DNA of 64,000 nt, taken from Begonia masoniana (lineage: Eukaryota; Streptophyta; Magnoliopsida; Cucurbitales; Begoniaceae). The DNA lies in contig CM039515.1 of the NCBI GenBank assembly GCA_022432975.1, positions 20,215,554 to 20,279,553 on the forward strand, read 5' to 3'. The translations under genes were made by a program, and so were the position numbers. Positions 21,881 through 34,000 of this stretch are shown piece by piece; position 1 is the stretch's first letter; each line of letters begins with the position of its first letter. The notes under the pieces were generated by a model that saw nothing but the letters and a program-made list of their open reading frames with translations, was not told the origin of the DNA and did not search any database.

Positions 21881-22880
21881 GTAAGTCTTTGTGATTTGTT
21901 TGGCTGTCTTGGCCTACACCATAAGAATGTACGTTAAATTGAGAAATTGGAGATAAATTGCGTTCGGATGGTTAGAACGGGTAGTTAGTTTTAGGTTTAG
22001 TTAGGTTATTAATTGTTAAGTTTATTGTTTGTATGTTTCTATTTGTTTATATTTTGTTCACGGCATAATATTTGTTCACGCATCATTGTTTTCGAAAAGA
22101 GCATGAAAAGGAATTTCTATGCATGTTTTTACAAACGAAAAGGTAAATGAATGTAATAAAGGTCATGTCGGTGGCGGTGGTTCAAACATGGCTGTTAGGT
22201 GAAGCTTGTTTTCCCCCCAATTAGATACGAGGGGCTATCCAATCGACGGATGTGCCGCTCCTATCTAGCGAGAGCGAAGCCCCGGTGACATGAATGAAAT
22301 GATTAGCGAAAAGGTAGGATGCATGATTTAAGAACTGTACATGCATAGCATTGGCATTCACGTGCATTCACATAGATTTACTGAGCCTCTATCTCACATT
22401 TTTATTTCTATGGTGTAGGTCATTTTGAGACAGGTGAGGAAGACGTCCCTCCGCCTGATGTATGAGCACGTTGAAGGAGGATGGCCAGTGGGAGTGTGCT
22501 GGCAGTCGGCGCATGATTTTGACCCGTGAGGACGTAGGTAAACGTTTTGGGGAATTAATAGATAGGATATAGGAAAATGTATAGTTGAACATTTTAGGAT
22601 ACTTGGATCTGAATAGATATTTTATAGTGTTTTTTGAAAAATTGAAAGTATTTTGTAGTGTTTTGATATTTTCAAACAGGGAGAAATGTTAAACTTTTAA
22701 ACAGAACCACACAGTTCTTTTTTACGAAATTTTACCACGTTTTCGGATATGTTTTGAGTAGTTTTATGTAAGGTGTTTTTATATGATGAATGAGTGTTAG
22801 TGGAGTTATTAACATTGATAAAGTGAAGGAGGATTTGTAATGTGTGTGCAGGGTGTCGATGGAGAGAAATGAAGAGGGCA

Positions 22881-23125
22881 TGCTCTCTGGTAAACCAGAG
22901 AGCAAGCTGTTTGATCGCAGACAGTGAGGTGATCGAACGCAGAACTCTCTGGTTTTCCAGAGAGTTTGGCGATCGTACGCCGGTAGAGGGGCGTACGATC
23001 GGTTTGATGGTCGGATTTCACGTTCTGGAAGCAGAACGTGAACCGATCGATCGCTCGAATATGAGCGATCAATCAGTCATGAAGGGGGCGATCGATCGCC
23101 CATTAAGGGGCCGATCGATCGGCCC
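22881..23125 (+). repeat. Hairpin-array block of LTR D (seven hairpins or palindromes in 245 bp)
   Basis: Perfect inverted repeats in order: 22881-22891/22894-22904 (11 bp), 22943-22952/22957-22966 (10 bp, TTTT loop), 22970-22981/22990-23001 (12 bp), 23017-23027/23032-23042 (11 bp, GAAG loop), 23049-23056/23063-23070 (8 bp), a 16-bp palindrome at 23086-23101 and an 18-bp palindrome at 23108-23125, both centred on GATCGATC. The stems are unrelated to each other, apart from the first two sharing CTCTCTGG. Confidence 0.92.
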
Positions 23126-24999
23126 TTAATTTTCTCGCGCCTTGACATTTTTGCCCTAAGTTTTGCTTAGCCGATTTCCCTATTGTTGATGGTTGTTATT
23201 TAAATGTTTACTTTATGTTTTCATAAATGGTTTTTAATGGTTTTCACTCTATCAACGATTTAAATTTTTCCGCTTAAACGTTATAGGTTTTACTTAGGTT
23301 ACAAAAAGAAAAATTTTCACAGGAATTTAAGGGAATAGTGTAAGGGTCAGTAAACTATCAAATTGATGAAATAGGAGAGGTGTGAAGTAAACTGAAGACT
23401 TGGTTTCTGAAGTGAAGTTGGCAGCACTTCGTTGCAAATTTTCAAGTCAAGTAGTTTGCATAAGGCTACACTCCTCTATTTAAAGACGTCTTCAAAAAAG
23501 CAGTGGATCGGTCGACACTTTCTTTTGGTTGGTTGATACTTGTATGACCGTTATGTGTTATTTTGAATCCTGTTTAACAACTTGGTCGACACTTTGGTAG
23601 ACCACCCAGTCGACACTTTCTTTTGTCGGTCGACACCTCAAACTCTCACTGATTTTGAATTTGATCACCTAGTCGACACATCAAGCTCTCAAGAAATTTT
23701 TGAATTTGGTCGTGCAGTCGACACTTTGATGGTCTTGTCGACACTTTGATTTGTTTATTGCATACTTCTTCATCCATGTCATATGAGCTTCATTGTTGAT
23801 TGATAGGGCTCAAACACACTCGTGAGATTAACTATATCATATTCTCAAAAGAATTTCCAAATGTTGCCAATTGGATCGTCAAGAACCTAGGTGTAATTCA
23901 AATAATAAAAGTCGATAAACAATTTAGGTAATTTAGGTTACTTCAAAACTTTTTCGTGATTACATAAATAACTGTTTGCAAGCTCAAATATATTCGAATA
24001 TGTTAACTAAATTGAATGGCATTATTAGCAATAAATTTCAAATAGTAATAATTAAGAGATAAAAGAGATGGAGAGACAAACAATTTGCTAACGCAGTTAG
24101 GCAAACCTTGCCTACCTCCACGCTTCAAGGCTCCTCTTGGAAGGTTCTTTCCAAACTCGACTCATCGAGTTTACTAAATTGAACTTCCCAGCGTCAATCT
24201 AAAACCTTACATGACTCTTTCTTAGGGCATCATCCTTCACTCGGTTATTTCAAAACTTTTTCGTGATTAAATAAATAACCATTTGCATGCTCAAATATAT
24301 TCGAATCTATTAACTAAATTGAATAGCGTTATCAATAATAGATTTCAAATAGCGATAATTAAGAGATAAACGAGAAGGAGAGACAAACGATTTGTTAACG
24401 TAGTTCAGCTTATCTTGCCTACTTCCATGTTTCAGATTCCTCTTTGGAGATTCTTTCCAAACCTAACTCCTCGAGTTTACTAGGTTTAACTTCCTAGTGT
24501 CAATCTAAAACCTACAAATCTTTCTTACAACATCACCCTCTGCTCGTTTACCAAAGTACAAGAGTAGATTTGAATACGATTGAATGAAAATCTCACACAC
24601 TGTCAATGTGTAAACTCTTAAATTGATGAAATAGGAGAGGTGTAAAGTAAACTAAAGACTTGGTTTCTGAAGTGAATTTGTCAGCACTTTGTTACAATTT
24701 TCAAGCCAAGTAGTTTGCATGAGGCTGCACTCCTTTATTTATAGACGTCTTCAAAAAAGCAGTGGATCGGTTGTAACACCTCGAACCCACCCGGCTAGGA
24801 ACACTACGTTTGCAAATCAAACCCGCGTTTAAAACATCGTTTAAAATAATATTTGTAAATTTTACGACTCGTTTTTGAATTTTTCGAACCCTCAAAATTT
24901 ATTGGAAAACGGGCCCAAAATACGTTTAAAATACTTCGGAAAATGTCGGGTCAAAACATTGGTGGAATCGGGAAAAATTCGAAAAAAAACAGATTTTCG

Positions 25000-25210
25000 C
25001 CTCAAAGGGCCGCTGGGCGCCACGCGCGCCCGGGCAGCGAGCACGCGCACGCTGCTGGCGCCGCGCTGCGCGCGATGTGCGCGCCGCATGCGCTGGGCGC
25101 GCCCCGAGCGTGCCCAGCTGCGATCGATCGTGCTTTTTGCCCGATCGATCGGCCCGCTCGGGCTATTTTCGCCCAAAAAACACCCCGCCTCGATCGATCA
25201 CGCCGGCTCA
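25000..25210 (-). repeat. CpG-rich palindromic block of LTR E
   Basis: An extremely GC-rich stretch of GCGCGC-type sequence holds the palindrome CCGATCGATCGG (25141-25152), further CGATCGATC copies and GCCCG/CGGGC. It lies about 230 bp from the LTR 3' end (24772). That is the same place as the hairpin blocks of the alpha LTRs and of LTR F, but its sequence is unlike theirs. Confidence 0.7.
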
Positions 25211-25288
25211 GGTTTTTCCACCCAAAACAGCTCAAAAATGCCAATTTACCTGCCTGACTTTATCTTCCACATTTCTCACCCCCGAACA

Positions 25289-27825
25289 TTAGTTGCCCGC
25301 ACCGAAGTGCCTTAGTTGCCCGCACCGAAGTGCCTTAGTTGCCCGCACCGAAGTGCCTTAGTTGCCCGCACCGAAGGGCCTTAGTTGCCCGCACCGAAGT
25401 GCCTTAGTTGCCCGCACCGAAGTGCCTTAGTTGCCCGCACCGAAGTGCCTTAGTTGCCCGCACCGAAGTGCCTTAGTTGCCCGCACCGAAGGGCCTTAGT
25501 TGCCCGCACCGAAGTGCCTTAGTTGCCCGCACCGAAGGGCCTTAGTTGCCCGCACCGAAGTGCCTTAGTTGCCCGCACCGAAGTGCCTTAGTTGCCCGCA
25601 CCGAAGTGCCTTAGTTGCCCGCACCGAAGGGCCTTAGTTGCCCGCACCGAAGTGCCTTAGTTGCCCGCACCGAAGGGCCTTAGTTGCCCGCACCGAAGGG
25701 CCTTAGTTGCCCGCACCGAAGGGCCTTAGTTGCCCGCACCGAAGTGCCTTAGTTGCCCGCACCGAAGTGCCTTAGTTGCCCGCACCGAAGTGCCTTAGTT
25801 GCCCGCACCGAAGTGCCTTAGTTGCCCGCACCGAAGTGCCTTAGTTGCCCGCACCGAAGGGCCTTAGTTGCCCGCACCGAAGGGCCTTAGTTGCCCGCAC
25901 CGAAGTGCCTTAGTTGCCCGCACCGAAGTGCCTTAGTTGCCCGCACCGAAGTGCCTTAGTTGCCCGCACCGAAGTGCCTTAGTTGCCCGCACCGAAGTGC
26001 CTTAGTTGCCCGCACCGAAGGGCCTTAGTTGCCCGCACCGAAGTGCCTTAGTTGCCCGCACCGAAGTGCCTTAGTTGCCCGCACCGAAGGGCCTTAGTTG
26101 CCCGCACCGAAGTGCCTTAGTTGCCCGCACCGAAGGGCCTTAGTTGCCCGCACCGAAGGGCCTTAGTTGCCCGCACCGAAGTGCCTTAGTTGCCCGCACC
26201 GAAGGGCCTTAGTTGCCCGCACCGAAGGGCCTTAGTTGCCCGCACCGAAGGGCCTTAGTTGCCCGCACCGAAGGGCCTTAGTTGCCCGCACCGAAGTGCC
26301 TTAGTTGCCCGCACCGAAGTGCCTTAGTTGCCCGCACCGAAGTGCCTTAGTTGCCCGCACCGAAGTGCCTTAGTTGCCCGCACCGAAGTGCCTTAGTTGC
26401 CCGCACCGAAGGGCCTTAGTTGCCCGCACCGAAGGGCCTTAGTTGCCCGCACCGAAGGGCCTTAGTTGCCCGCACCGAAGTGCCTTAGTTGCCCGCACCG
26501 AAGGGCCTTAGTTGCCCGCACCGAAGGGCCTTAGTTGCCCGCACCGAAGGGCCTTAGTTGCCCGCACCGAAGGGCCTTAGTTGCCCGCACCGAAGTGCCT
26601 TAGTTGCCCGCACCGAAGTGCCTTAGTTGCCCGCACCGAAGTGCCTTAGTTGCCCGCACCGAAGTGCCTTAGTTGCCCGCACCGAAGTGCCTTAGTTGCC
26701 CGCACCGAAGTGCCTTAGTTGCCCGCACCGAAGTGCCTTAGTTGCCCGCACCGAAGTGCCTTAGTTGCCCGCACCGAAGTGCCTTAGTTGCCCGCACCGA
26801 AGTGCCTTAGTTGCCCGCACCGAAGGGCCTTAGTTGCCCGCACCGAAGTGCCTTAGTTGCCCGCACCGAAGTGCCTTAGTTGCCCGCACCGAAGGGCCTT
26901 AGTTGCCCGCACCGAAGGGCCTTAGTTGCCCGCACCGAAGTGCCTTAGTTGCCCGCACCGAAGTGCCTTAGTTGCCCGCACCGAAGTGCCTTAGTTGCCC
27001 GCACCGAAGGGCCTTAGTTGCCCGCACCGAAGGGCCTTAGTTGCCCGCACCGAAGTGCCTTAGTTGCCCGCACCGAAGTGCCTTAGTTGCCCGCACCGAA
27101 GTGCCTTAGTTGCCCGCACCGAAGTGCCTTAGTTGCCCGCACCGAAGTGCCTTAGTTGCCCGCACCGAAGTGCCTTAGTTGCCCGCACCGAAGGGCCTTA
27201 GTTGCCCGCACCGAAGTGCCTTAGTTGCCCGCACCGAAGGGCCTTAGTTGCCCGCACCGAAGTGCCTTAGTTGCCCGCACCGAAGTGCCAGTTGCCCGCA
27301 CCGAGGTGGCCTTAGTTGCCCGCACCGAGTGCCTTAGTTCCTGCCGCCGAAGGGCCTTAGTTGCCCGCACCAAGTGCCTTAGTTGCCCGCACCCAAGTGC
27401 CTTAGGTTGCCCGCACCCAAGGGCCTTAGTTGCCCGCCCGAAGTGCCTAGTTGCCTGCCACCGAAGGCCTTAGTTGCCCGCACCGAAGGGCCTGGCCTTA
27501 GTTGCCCGCACCGAAGGGCCTTAGTGCCCGCACCGAAGTGCCTTAGTGCCCGCACCGAAGTGCCTTAGTTGCCCGCACCGAAGGGCTTAGTTGCCCGCAC
27601 CGAAGGGCCTTAGTTGCCCGCACCGAAGGGCCTTAGTTGCCCGCACCGAAGTGCCTTAGTTGCCCGCACCGAAGTGCCTTAGTTGCCCGCACCGAAGTGC
27701 CTTAGTTGCCGCACCGAAGTGCCTTAGTTGCCCGCACCGAAGTGCCTTAGTTGCCCGCACCAAAGTGCCTTAGTTGGCTGCCCCGAAGGGCCTTAGTTGC
27801 CCGCCCCGAAGGGCCTTAGTCTTTA
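25289..27825. repeat. 23-bp minisatellite, about 110 units, two alternating variants
   Basis: The unit TTAGTTGCCCGCACCGAAG(T/G)GCC repeats 87 times from 25289 to 27290 with no length change and with variation at a single base, T or G. From 27291 to about 27825 roughly 23 more units carry frequent 1-2-bp deletions and substitutions. Because 23 is not a multiple of three and each unit contains TTAG, no long reading frame crosses it. The variant order is not random, see findings. Confidence 0.97.
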
Positions 27826-28038
27826 ACCGACTACCACGCCAAACAACGCAACACAACACACAACGCACTCAACAACACGACACAACCCAACATGACAACA
27901 CAACACCACACGGCAAACAATGCAACACAACACTAAGCAAAACAATAACTCAACGTACACGAAGTAAAGCAATAACAAATAAACCCTACCGTCCTGTGGT
28001 GTAGGCCCGAAGGCGAAAGGATAACACTCAATACTTAC

Positions 28039-28095
28039 CTGAACGCTCGGCTTCTGCTTGCACACTTCTACCGGTCAAATCACTCGTCCGACGAC
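28039..28095 (-). other. Predicted 57-nt LTR micro-exon in E
   Basis: On the minus strand it is preceded by TTATTTTAG and followed by GTAAGTATT. Its length equals that of the micro-exon in LTR F of the same family, although the two sequences have diverged. Confidence 0.45.
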
Positions 28096-31000
28096 CTAAA
28101 ATAACGAAATTTAGCTTGATAAACCATCAATAAAATCTACAACTTCTTAAACCTAAAACTAACCAGCACCTAAACAAATTTCAATATTAAAACCCAAAAA
28201 GCCAATTTCTGTACAATTTTGACTGTCAAACTTCAAACTGTCATAACTCCCTCGTTTCTCAACGGATTTTGACGTGCCACCCCAATTCGAAAACCTCTAC
28301 ACGTCTACTATCCACTGATATGCTTAAATTGACTAAACAAAACACTTGGCCAGTCCGAAAATCCCCCAACAGAATCGGCGTCCTTTTTGCATAAAACCTG
28401 GTTTTGTGTAAATAATTTCCAATCCATAATCTAATCACTCCAACAACCTAAACTAACATATCTAAGGCTTAAGTAAGCAAAAGAGGAAGAAAACCCCCAA
28501 GGAGAACTCAATTTTTCGGACTCCTCCTTTTAGGGTTTTCAAACCCTCACCAAAACCTTCTAAAACACCCTAAAAACTCTTCCAAACTTCATCTCATAGC
28601 ACAAAAACCAAAACCCATGAGAACATACCATGAAATCACTTGAGAAAATTGAAGAACAAGGGAGGGGAAGCACCGGCTATGGAGGAGAGGGAGAGAGCAT
28701 CGATGGAGAAGAAGAAGAAATAGAAAACCCTACTTAAACCAACATCTTCTTTTACTTTTAATTTCCCTCCTCAACATTCTTTAAAATTTAAAATCTAACC
28801 CTCCCTCATCCATTGAAATCCAACGCCAATACCACATTAAACTCACCACTTTAATCACCACTTTTTTTTTTTTAACTTTATACTTCACTTTTATTGGTTA
28901 ATGCATTTTTGACTTTTCAAAGTCCTTTGAAGTTTGAATATTCAACCTCCTTTCTTCTTTACATTCAATCCATTCTAAACCCTTTCCAATACACATACAT
29001 TTCTAACCTAAGGCTAGCAGATCATAGGAAAATTTCTTGGTGTTACAGCGGTCGACACTTTCTTTTGGTAATTTGATACTTGTATGACCGTTATATGTTA
29101 TTTGAATGTGTATAACAACTCGGTCGACACTTTGGTAGATTGCAGAGTCAACACTTTCTTTTGTTGGTCGACACTCGAACTCTCTGTGATTTGATTTGAT
29201 CAATCTAGTCGACACTTCAAGGTCTCAAGAAATTTGTATTTGTCATGCGATCGACACTTTGATGGTTTTTGTCGTCACTTTGAACTGTTTACTGCATACT
29301 TCTTTATCTATGTCATATGAGCTTTTTGACTGAGAGGGCTAAAACACACTTGTTAGATTAACTAAATCCTATTCTCAAAGATATTTCCAAATATTGCCAA
29401 TTGGATCGGTCAAGAACCTAGGTGTATTTCAACTAATTAAAATCAATAAACAATTTAGGTAAATTAGGTTACTTCAAAACTTTTTTCGTGATTACATAAA
29501 TAACCAATTTGCAAGCTCAATATATTCGAATTTGTTAACTAAATTGAATGGCGTTATTAGCAATAGATTTCAAATAGCGATAATTAAGAGATAACAGAGA
29601 AGGAGAGACAAACAATTTGTTAATGTGGTAGGCAAACTTTGCCTACTTCCGTGCTTCAAGACTCCTTTTTGAAGATTCTTTCTGAAGTCGACTCCTCGAT
29701 GTTACTAATTGAACTTTCCAGTGTCATCTAAAAATACATGACTCTTTCTTAGTGCATCATATTTCACTCGGGTTACTTCAAAACTTTTTGTGATTCATAA
29801 ATAACCATTTGCAACTCAAACTAATTGGAAATAGTGTTATTAGCAAATATTAAGAGATAACAGAGGAAGGAGAGACAAACAATTTGTTAACGCGGTTTGA
29901 TAAACCTTGCTTACCTCCATGCTTCAGATTACTTCTTTTGAGATTCTTTCCAACTTAACTCCTCGAGTTACTAGATTGAACTTCCTAGTTTCAATCTAAA
30001 CCTTACACGACTCTTTCTTAGGGCATCACCCTTCGCGCGTTTACCAAATTATAAGAGTAGATTTGATTACATTGAATGAAAATCTCACACACTCTCAATG
30101 AGTAAACTCTCAAATTGATGAAATAGGAGAGGTGTGAGGTAAACTGAAGTCTTGGTTTTAAAGTGAATTTGGCAGTACTTCGTTGCAATTTTTAAGTCAA
30201 GTAGTTGCATAAGGCTGCACTCCTATATTATAGACGTCTCCAAAAAAGCAGTGGATCGTTGGCACTTTCTTTTGTTGGTCGATACTTGTATGACCGTTAT
30301 GTGTTATTTGAATGGCGTTTAACAACTCGGTTGACACTTTGGTAGATTGCAGAGTTCAACACTTTTCTTTGTTGGTCCGACACCTCAAACTCTCTGTGAT
30401 ATTTAATTTGATTATCTAGTTGACACCTTGATGGTCTATCGACACTTCGACTATTAGAATTTTTGAATTTGGTCGTGCGGTCGACACTTTGCACTTTTTT
30501 GAACTGTTTACTGCATACTTCTTATCTATGCCATTTGAGCTTCATTGTTGACTGAGAGGGCTAAAACACACTTGTTAGATTAACTAAATCCTATTCTCAA
30601 AGATATTTCCAATATGTCAGGTTGGAGCGCATCAACCCCTAGGGTAAATCAACTCAATAAACAAGATAAAATAATTTAGGTAAATTAGGTTACTTCAAAA
30701 CTTTTTCGTGATACATAAAAATCTCAAACACTGTCAAGGAGTAACTCTCAAATTGATGAAATAGGAGAGATGTAAGTAAACTGAAGACTTGGTTTCTGAA
30801 GAGAATTTTGCCAGCACTTCGTTGCAATTTTTAAGTCAAGTAGTTTGCATAAGGCTGCATTCCTCTATGTATAGACTTCTTTACAAAAGCAGTGGATCGG
30901 TCGACATTTTATTTTGGTTGGTCGATACTTGTATGACCGTTATGTGTTATTTTGAATGCTATTTAACAACTCGGTCGACAATTTGGTAGATTGGCAAGTC

Positions 31001-34000
31001 GACACTTTCTTTTGTTGGTCGACACCTCGAAACTCTCTGTGATTTTGAATTTGATCATCTAGTCGACAGCTTCAATGGTCCTCAAGAAATTTCTGTATTT
31101 GTCATGCGATCGACACTTTGATGGTCTTGTCGACACTTTGAACTGTTTACTGCATACTTCTTATCTATGTCATATGAGCTTTATTGTTGACTGAGAGGGC
31201 TAAAACACACTTGTTAGATTAACTAAATCCTATTCTCAAAGTTATTTCCAAATATTGCCAATTGGATCGTCAAGAACATAGGTGTATTTCAACTAATTAA
31301 AATCAATAAACAATTTAGGTAAATAGGTTACTTCAAAACTTTTTCGTGATTACATAAATAACAATTTGCAAGCTCAAATATATTCGAATTTGTTAACTAA
31401 ATTGAATGGCGGTATTAGCAATAGATTTCAAATAGCAATAATTAAGAGATAACAGAGAAGGAGAGACAAACAATTTGTTAATGTGGTTAGGCAAACTTTG
31501 CCTACTTCCGTGCTTCAAGACTCCTTTTGAAGATTCTTTCTGAAGTCGACTCCTCGAGTTTACTAAATTGAACTTTCCAGTGTCAATCTAAAAATACATG
31601 ACTCTTTCTTAGGGCGGCATCCTTCATTCGGTTACTTCAAAACTTTTTCGTGATTACATAAATAACAATTTGCAAGCTCAAACTAAATTGAATATGTTAT
31701 TAGCAATAATTAAGAGATAACAGAGAAGGAGAGACAAACAATTTGTTAACGCGGTTTGATAAACCTTGCTTCCTCCTTCTTCAGCTTCTTCTTTTTTGAG
31801 ATTCTTTCTGAAGTCGACTCCTCGAGTTTACTAGATTGAACTTCCTAGTTTCAATCTAAAACCTGACACGACTCTTTTCTTAGGGATCACACTTTCGCCG
31901 CGTTACCAAATTATAAGAGTAGATTGATTACGATTGAATGAAAATCTCACACACTCTCAATGAGTAAACTCTCAAATTGATGAAATAGGAGAGGTGTGAG
32001 GTAAACTGAAGTCTTGGTTTTAAAGTGAATTTGGCAGTACTTCGTTGCAATTTTTAAGTCAAGTAGTTTGCATAAGGCTGCACTCCTATATTTATAGACG
32101 TCTCCAAAAAAGCAGTGGATCGGTTGGCACTTTCTTTTGTTGGTCGATACTTGTATGACGTTATGTTATTTTGAATGTGTATAACAACTCGGTCGACACT
32201 TTGGTAGATTGCAGAGTCAACACTTTCTTTTGTTGGTCGACACCTCAAATCTCTGTGATATTTATTTGATTATCTAGTTGACACCTTGATGGTCTAGTCG
32301 ACACTTCGAGCTATAAGAAATTTTTGAATTTGGTCGTGCGGTCGACACTTTGAACTTTTTATTCCATACTTCTCATTTATGTCATATGAGCTTTATTGTT
32401 GACTGAGGGAACTCAAGCCACTTGTTAGATAACTAAATCCTATTCTCAAAGTTATTTCCAAATATTGCCAATTGGATCGTCAAGAACCTAGGTGTATTCA
32501 ACTAATAAAATCAATAAACAATTTAGGTAAATTAGGTTACTTCAAAACTTTTTCGTGATTACATAAATAACTGTTTGCAAGCTCGAATATATTCGAATTT
32601 GTTAACTAAATTGAATAGCGTTTTTAGCAATAGATTTCAAATAGCGATAATTAAGAGATAACAGAGAAGGAGAGACAAACAATTTGTTAATGTGGTAGTC
32701 CAAACTTTGCCTACTTCCGTGCTTCAGACTCTTTTTGAAGATTCTTTCTGAAGTCGACTCCTCGATTTTACTAAATTGAACTTCTCAGGGTCAATTTAAA
32801 ACCTTACATGGCTCTTCTTAGGGCGGCATCCTTCATTCGGTTACTTCAAAACTTTTTCGTGATTACATAAATAACCATTTCAAACTCAAACTAATTGGAA
32901 TCTTGTTTAATTAGCAAATTAAGAGATAACAGAGAAGGAGAGACAAACAATTTGTTAACGCGGTTTGATAAACCTGCGTACCTCCATGCTTCGATTCTTT
33001 CTTCTTTTGAGATTCTTTCCAAACTTAACTCCTCGAGTTTACTAGATTGAACTTCCTATTTTCAATCTAAAACCTTACATGACTCTTTCTTAGGGCATCA
33101 CCTTCGCAGCATTTACCAATTATAAAGTCGATTTGATTACGATTGAATGAAAATCTCACACACTCTCAATGAGTAAACTCTCAAATTGATGAAATAGGAG
33201 AGGTGTGAGGTAAACTGAAGTCTTGGTTTTAAAGTGAATTTGGCAGTACTTCGTTGCAATTTTCAGTCAAGTAGTTTGCATAAGGCTGCACTCCTATATT
33301 TATAGACGTCTCCAAAAAAGCAGTGGATCGGTTGGCACTTTCTTTTGTTGGTCGATACTTGTATGACGTTATGTTATTTGAATGTGTATAACAACTCGGT
33401 CGACACTTTGGTAGATTGCAGAGTCAACACTTTCTTTTGTCGGTCGACACCTCGAACTCTCTGTGATTTTGAATTTGATCATCTAGTCGACACTTCAAGG
33501 TCTCAAGAAATTTCTGTATTTTGTCATGCGATCGACACTTTGATGGTTTTGTCGTCACTTTGAACTGTTTATTGCATACTTCTTTATCTATGTCATATGA
33601 GCTTTTTGACTGAGAGGACTCAAACACACTTGTTAGATTAACTAAATCCTATTCTCAAAGTTATTTCCAAATATTGCCAATTGGATCGTCAAGAACCTAG
33701 GTGTATTTCAACTAATTAAAATCAATAAACAATTTAGGTAAATTAGGTTACTTCAAAACTTTTTTCGTGATTACATAAATAACAATTTGCAAGCTCAAAT
33801 ATATTCGAATTTGTTAACTAAATTGAATGGCGTTATTAGCAATAGATTTCAAATAGCGATAATTAAGAGATAACAGAGAAGGAGAGACAAACAATTTGTT
33901 AATGTGGTTAGGCAAACTTTGCCTACTTCCGTGCTTCAAGACTCCTTTTTGAAGATTCTTTCTGAAGTCGACTCCTCGAGTTTACTAAATTGAACTTTCC

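Larger units (their letters stand above)
21045..23349 (+). mobile_element. Solo LTR 'D' (family alpha, 2.3 kb) with TSD GTAAA
   Basis: D starts TGTAACACCCGGCTTTACGG and ends GTGTAAGGGTCA, flanked by identical GTAAA at 21040-21044 and 23350-23354. Joining the flanks restores the CAATGAGTAAACTCTCAAATTG sense of other array units, which confirms the insertion. It has a pyrimidine-rich leader (21290-21455), a 45-nt micro-exon and a very regular hairpin block. No coding region is present. It is closest to LTR C and the LTR of element I. Confidence 0.93.
24772..29047 (-). mobile_element. Solo LTR 'E' (family gamma, 4.28 kb) carrying a large 23-bp array
   Basis: On the plus strand E starts TGTAACACCTCGAACCCACC and ends TTGGTGTTACA. 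Flanks are TCGGT (24767-24771) and GCGGT (29048-29052), 4 of 5 identical, inside an array unit at GTGGATCGG/TCGACAC. The minus orientation follows from the leader (about 28760-28620), a 57-nt micro-exon and similarity to LTR F, which lies in the opposite direction. It has a CpG-rich block (25000-25210) and the 23-bp minisatellite that makes it far longer than F. No pol is present. Confidence 0.82.

Noticed and set aside
24875..25315. 146-aa and overlapping GC-rich open frames
   Set aside because: Open frames on all strands result from the CpG-rich, stop-poor palindromic block of LTR E. No domain is visible.
25289..27290. CRISPR-like appearance of the 23-bp array
   Set aside because: There are no spacers: units are contiguous and nearly identical. 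This is a plant LTR minisatellite.
27225..28004. Short open frames at the end of the 23-bp array and beyond
   Set aside because: They are created by indels in repeat units, and composition mirrors the repeat.
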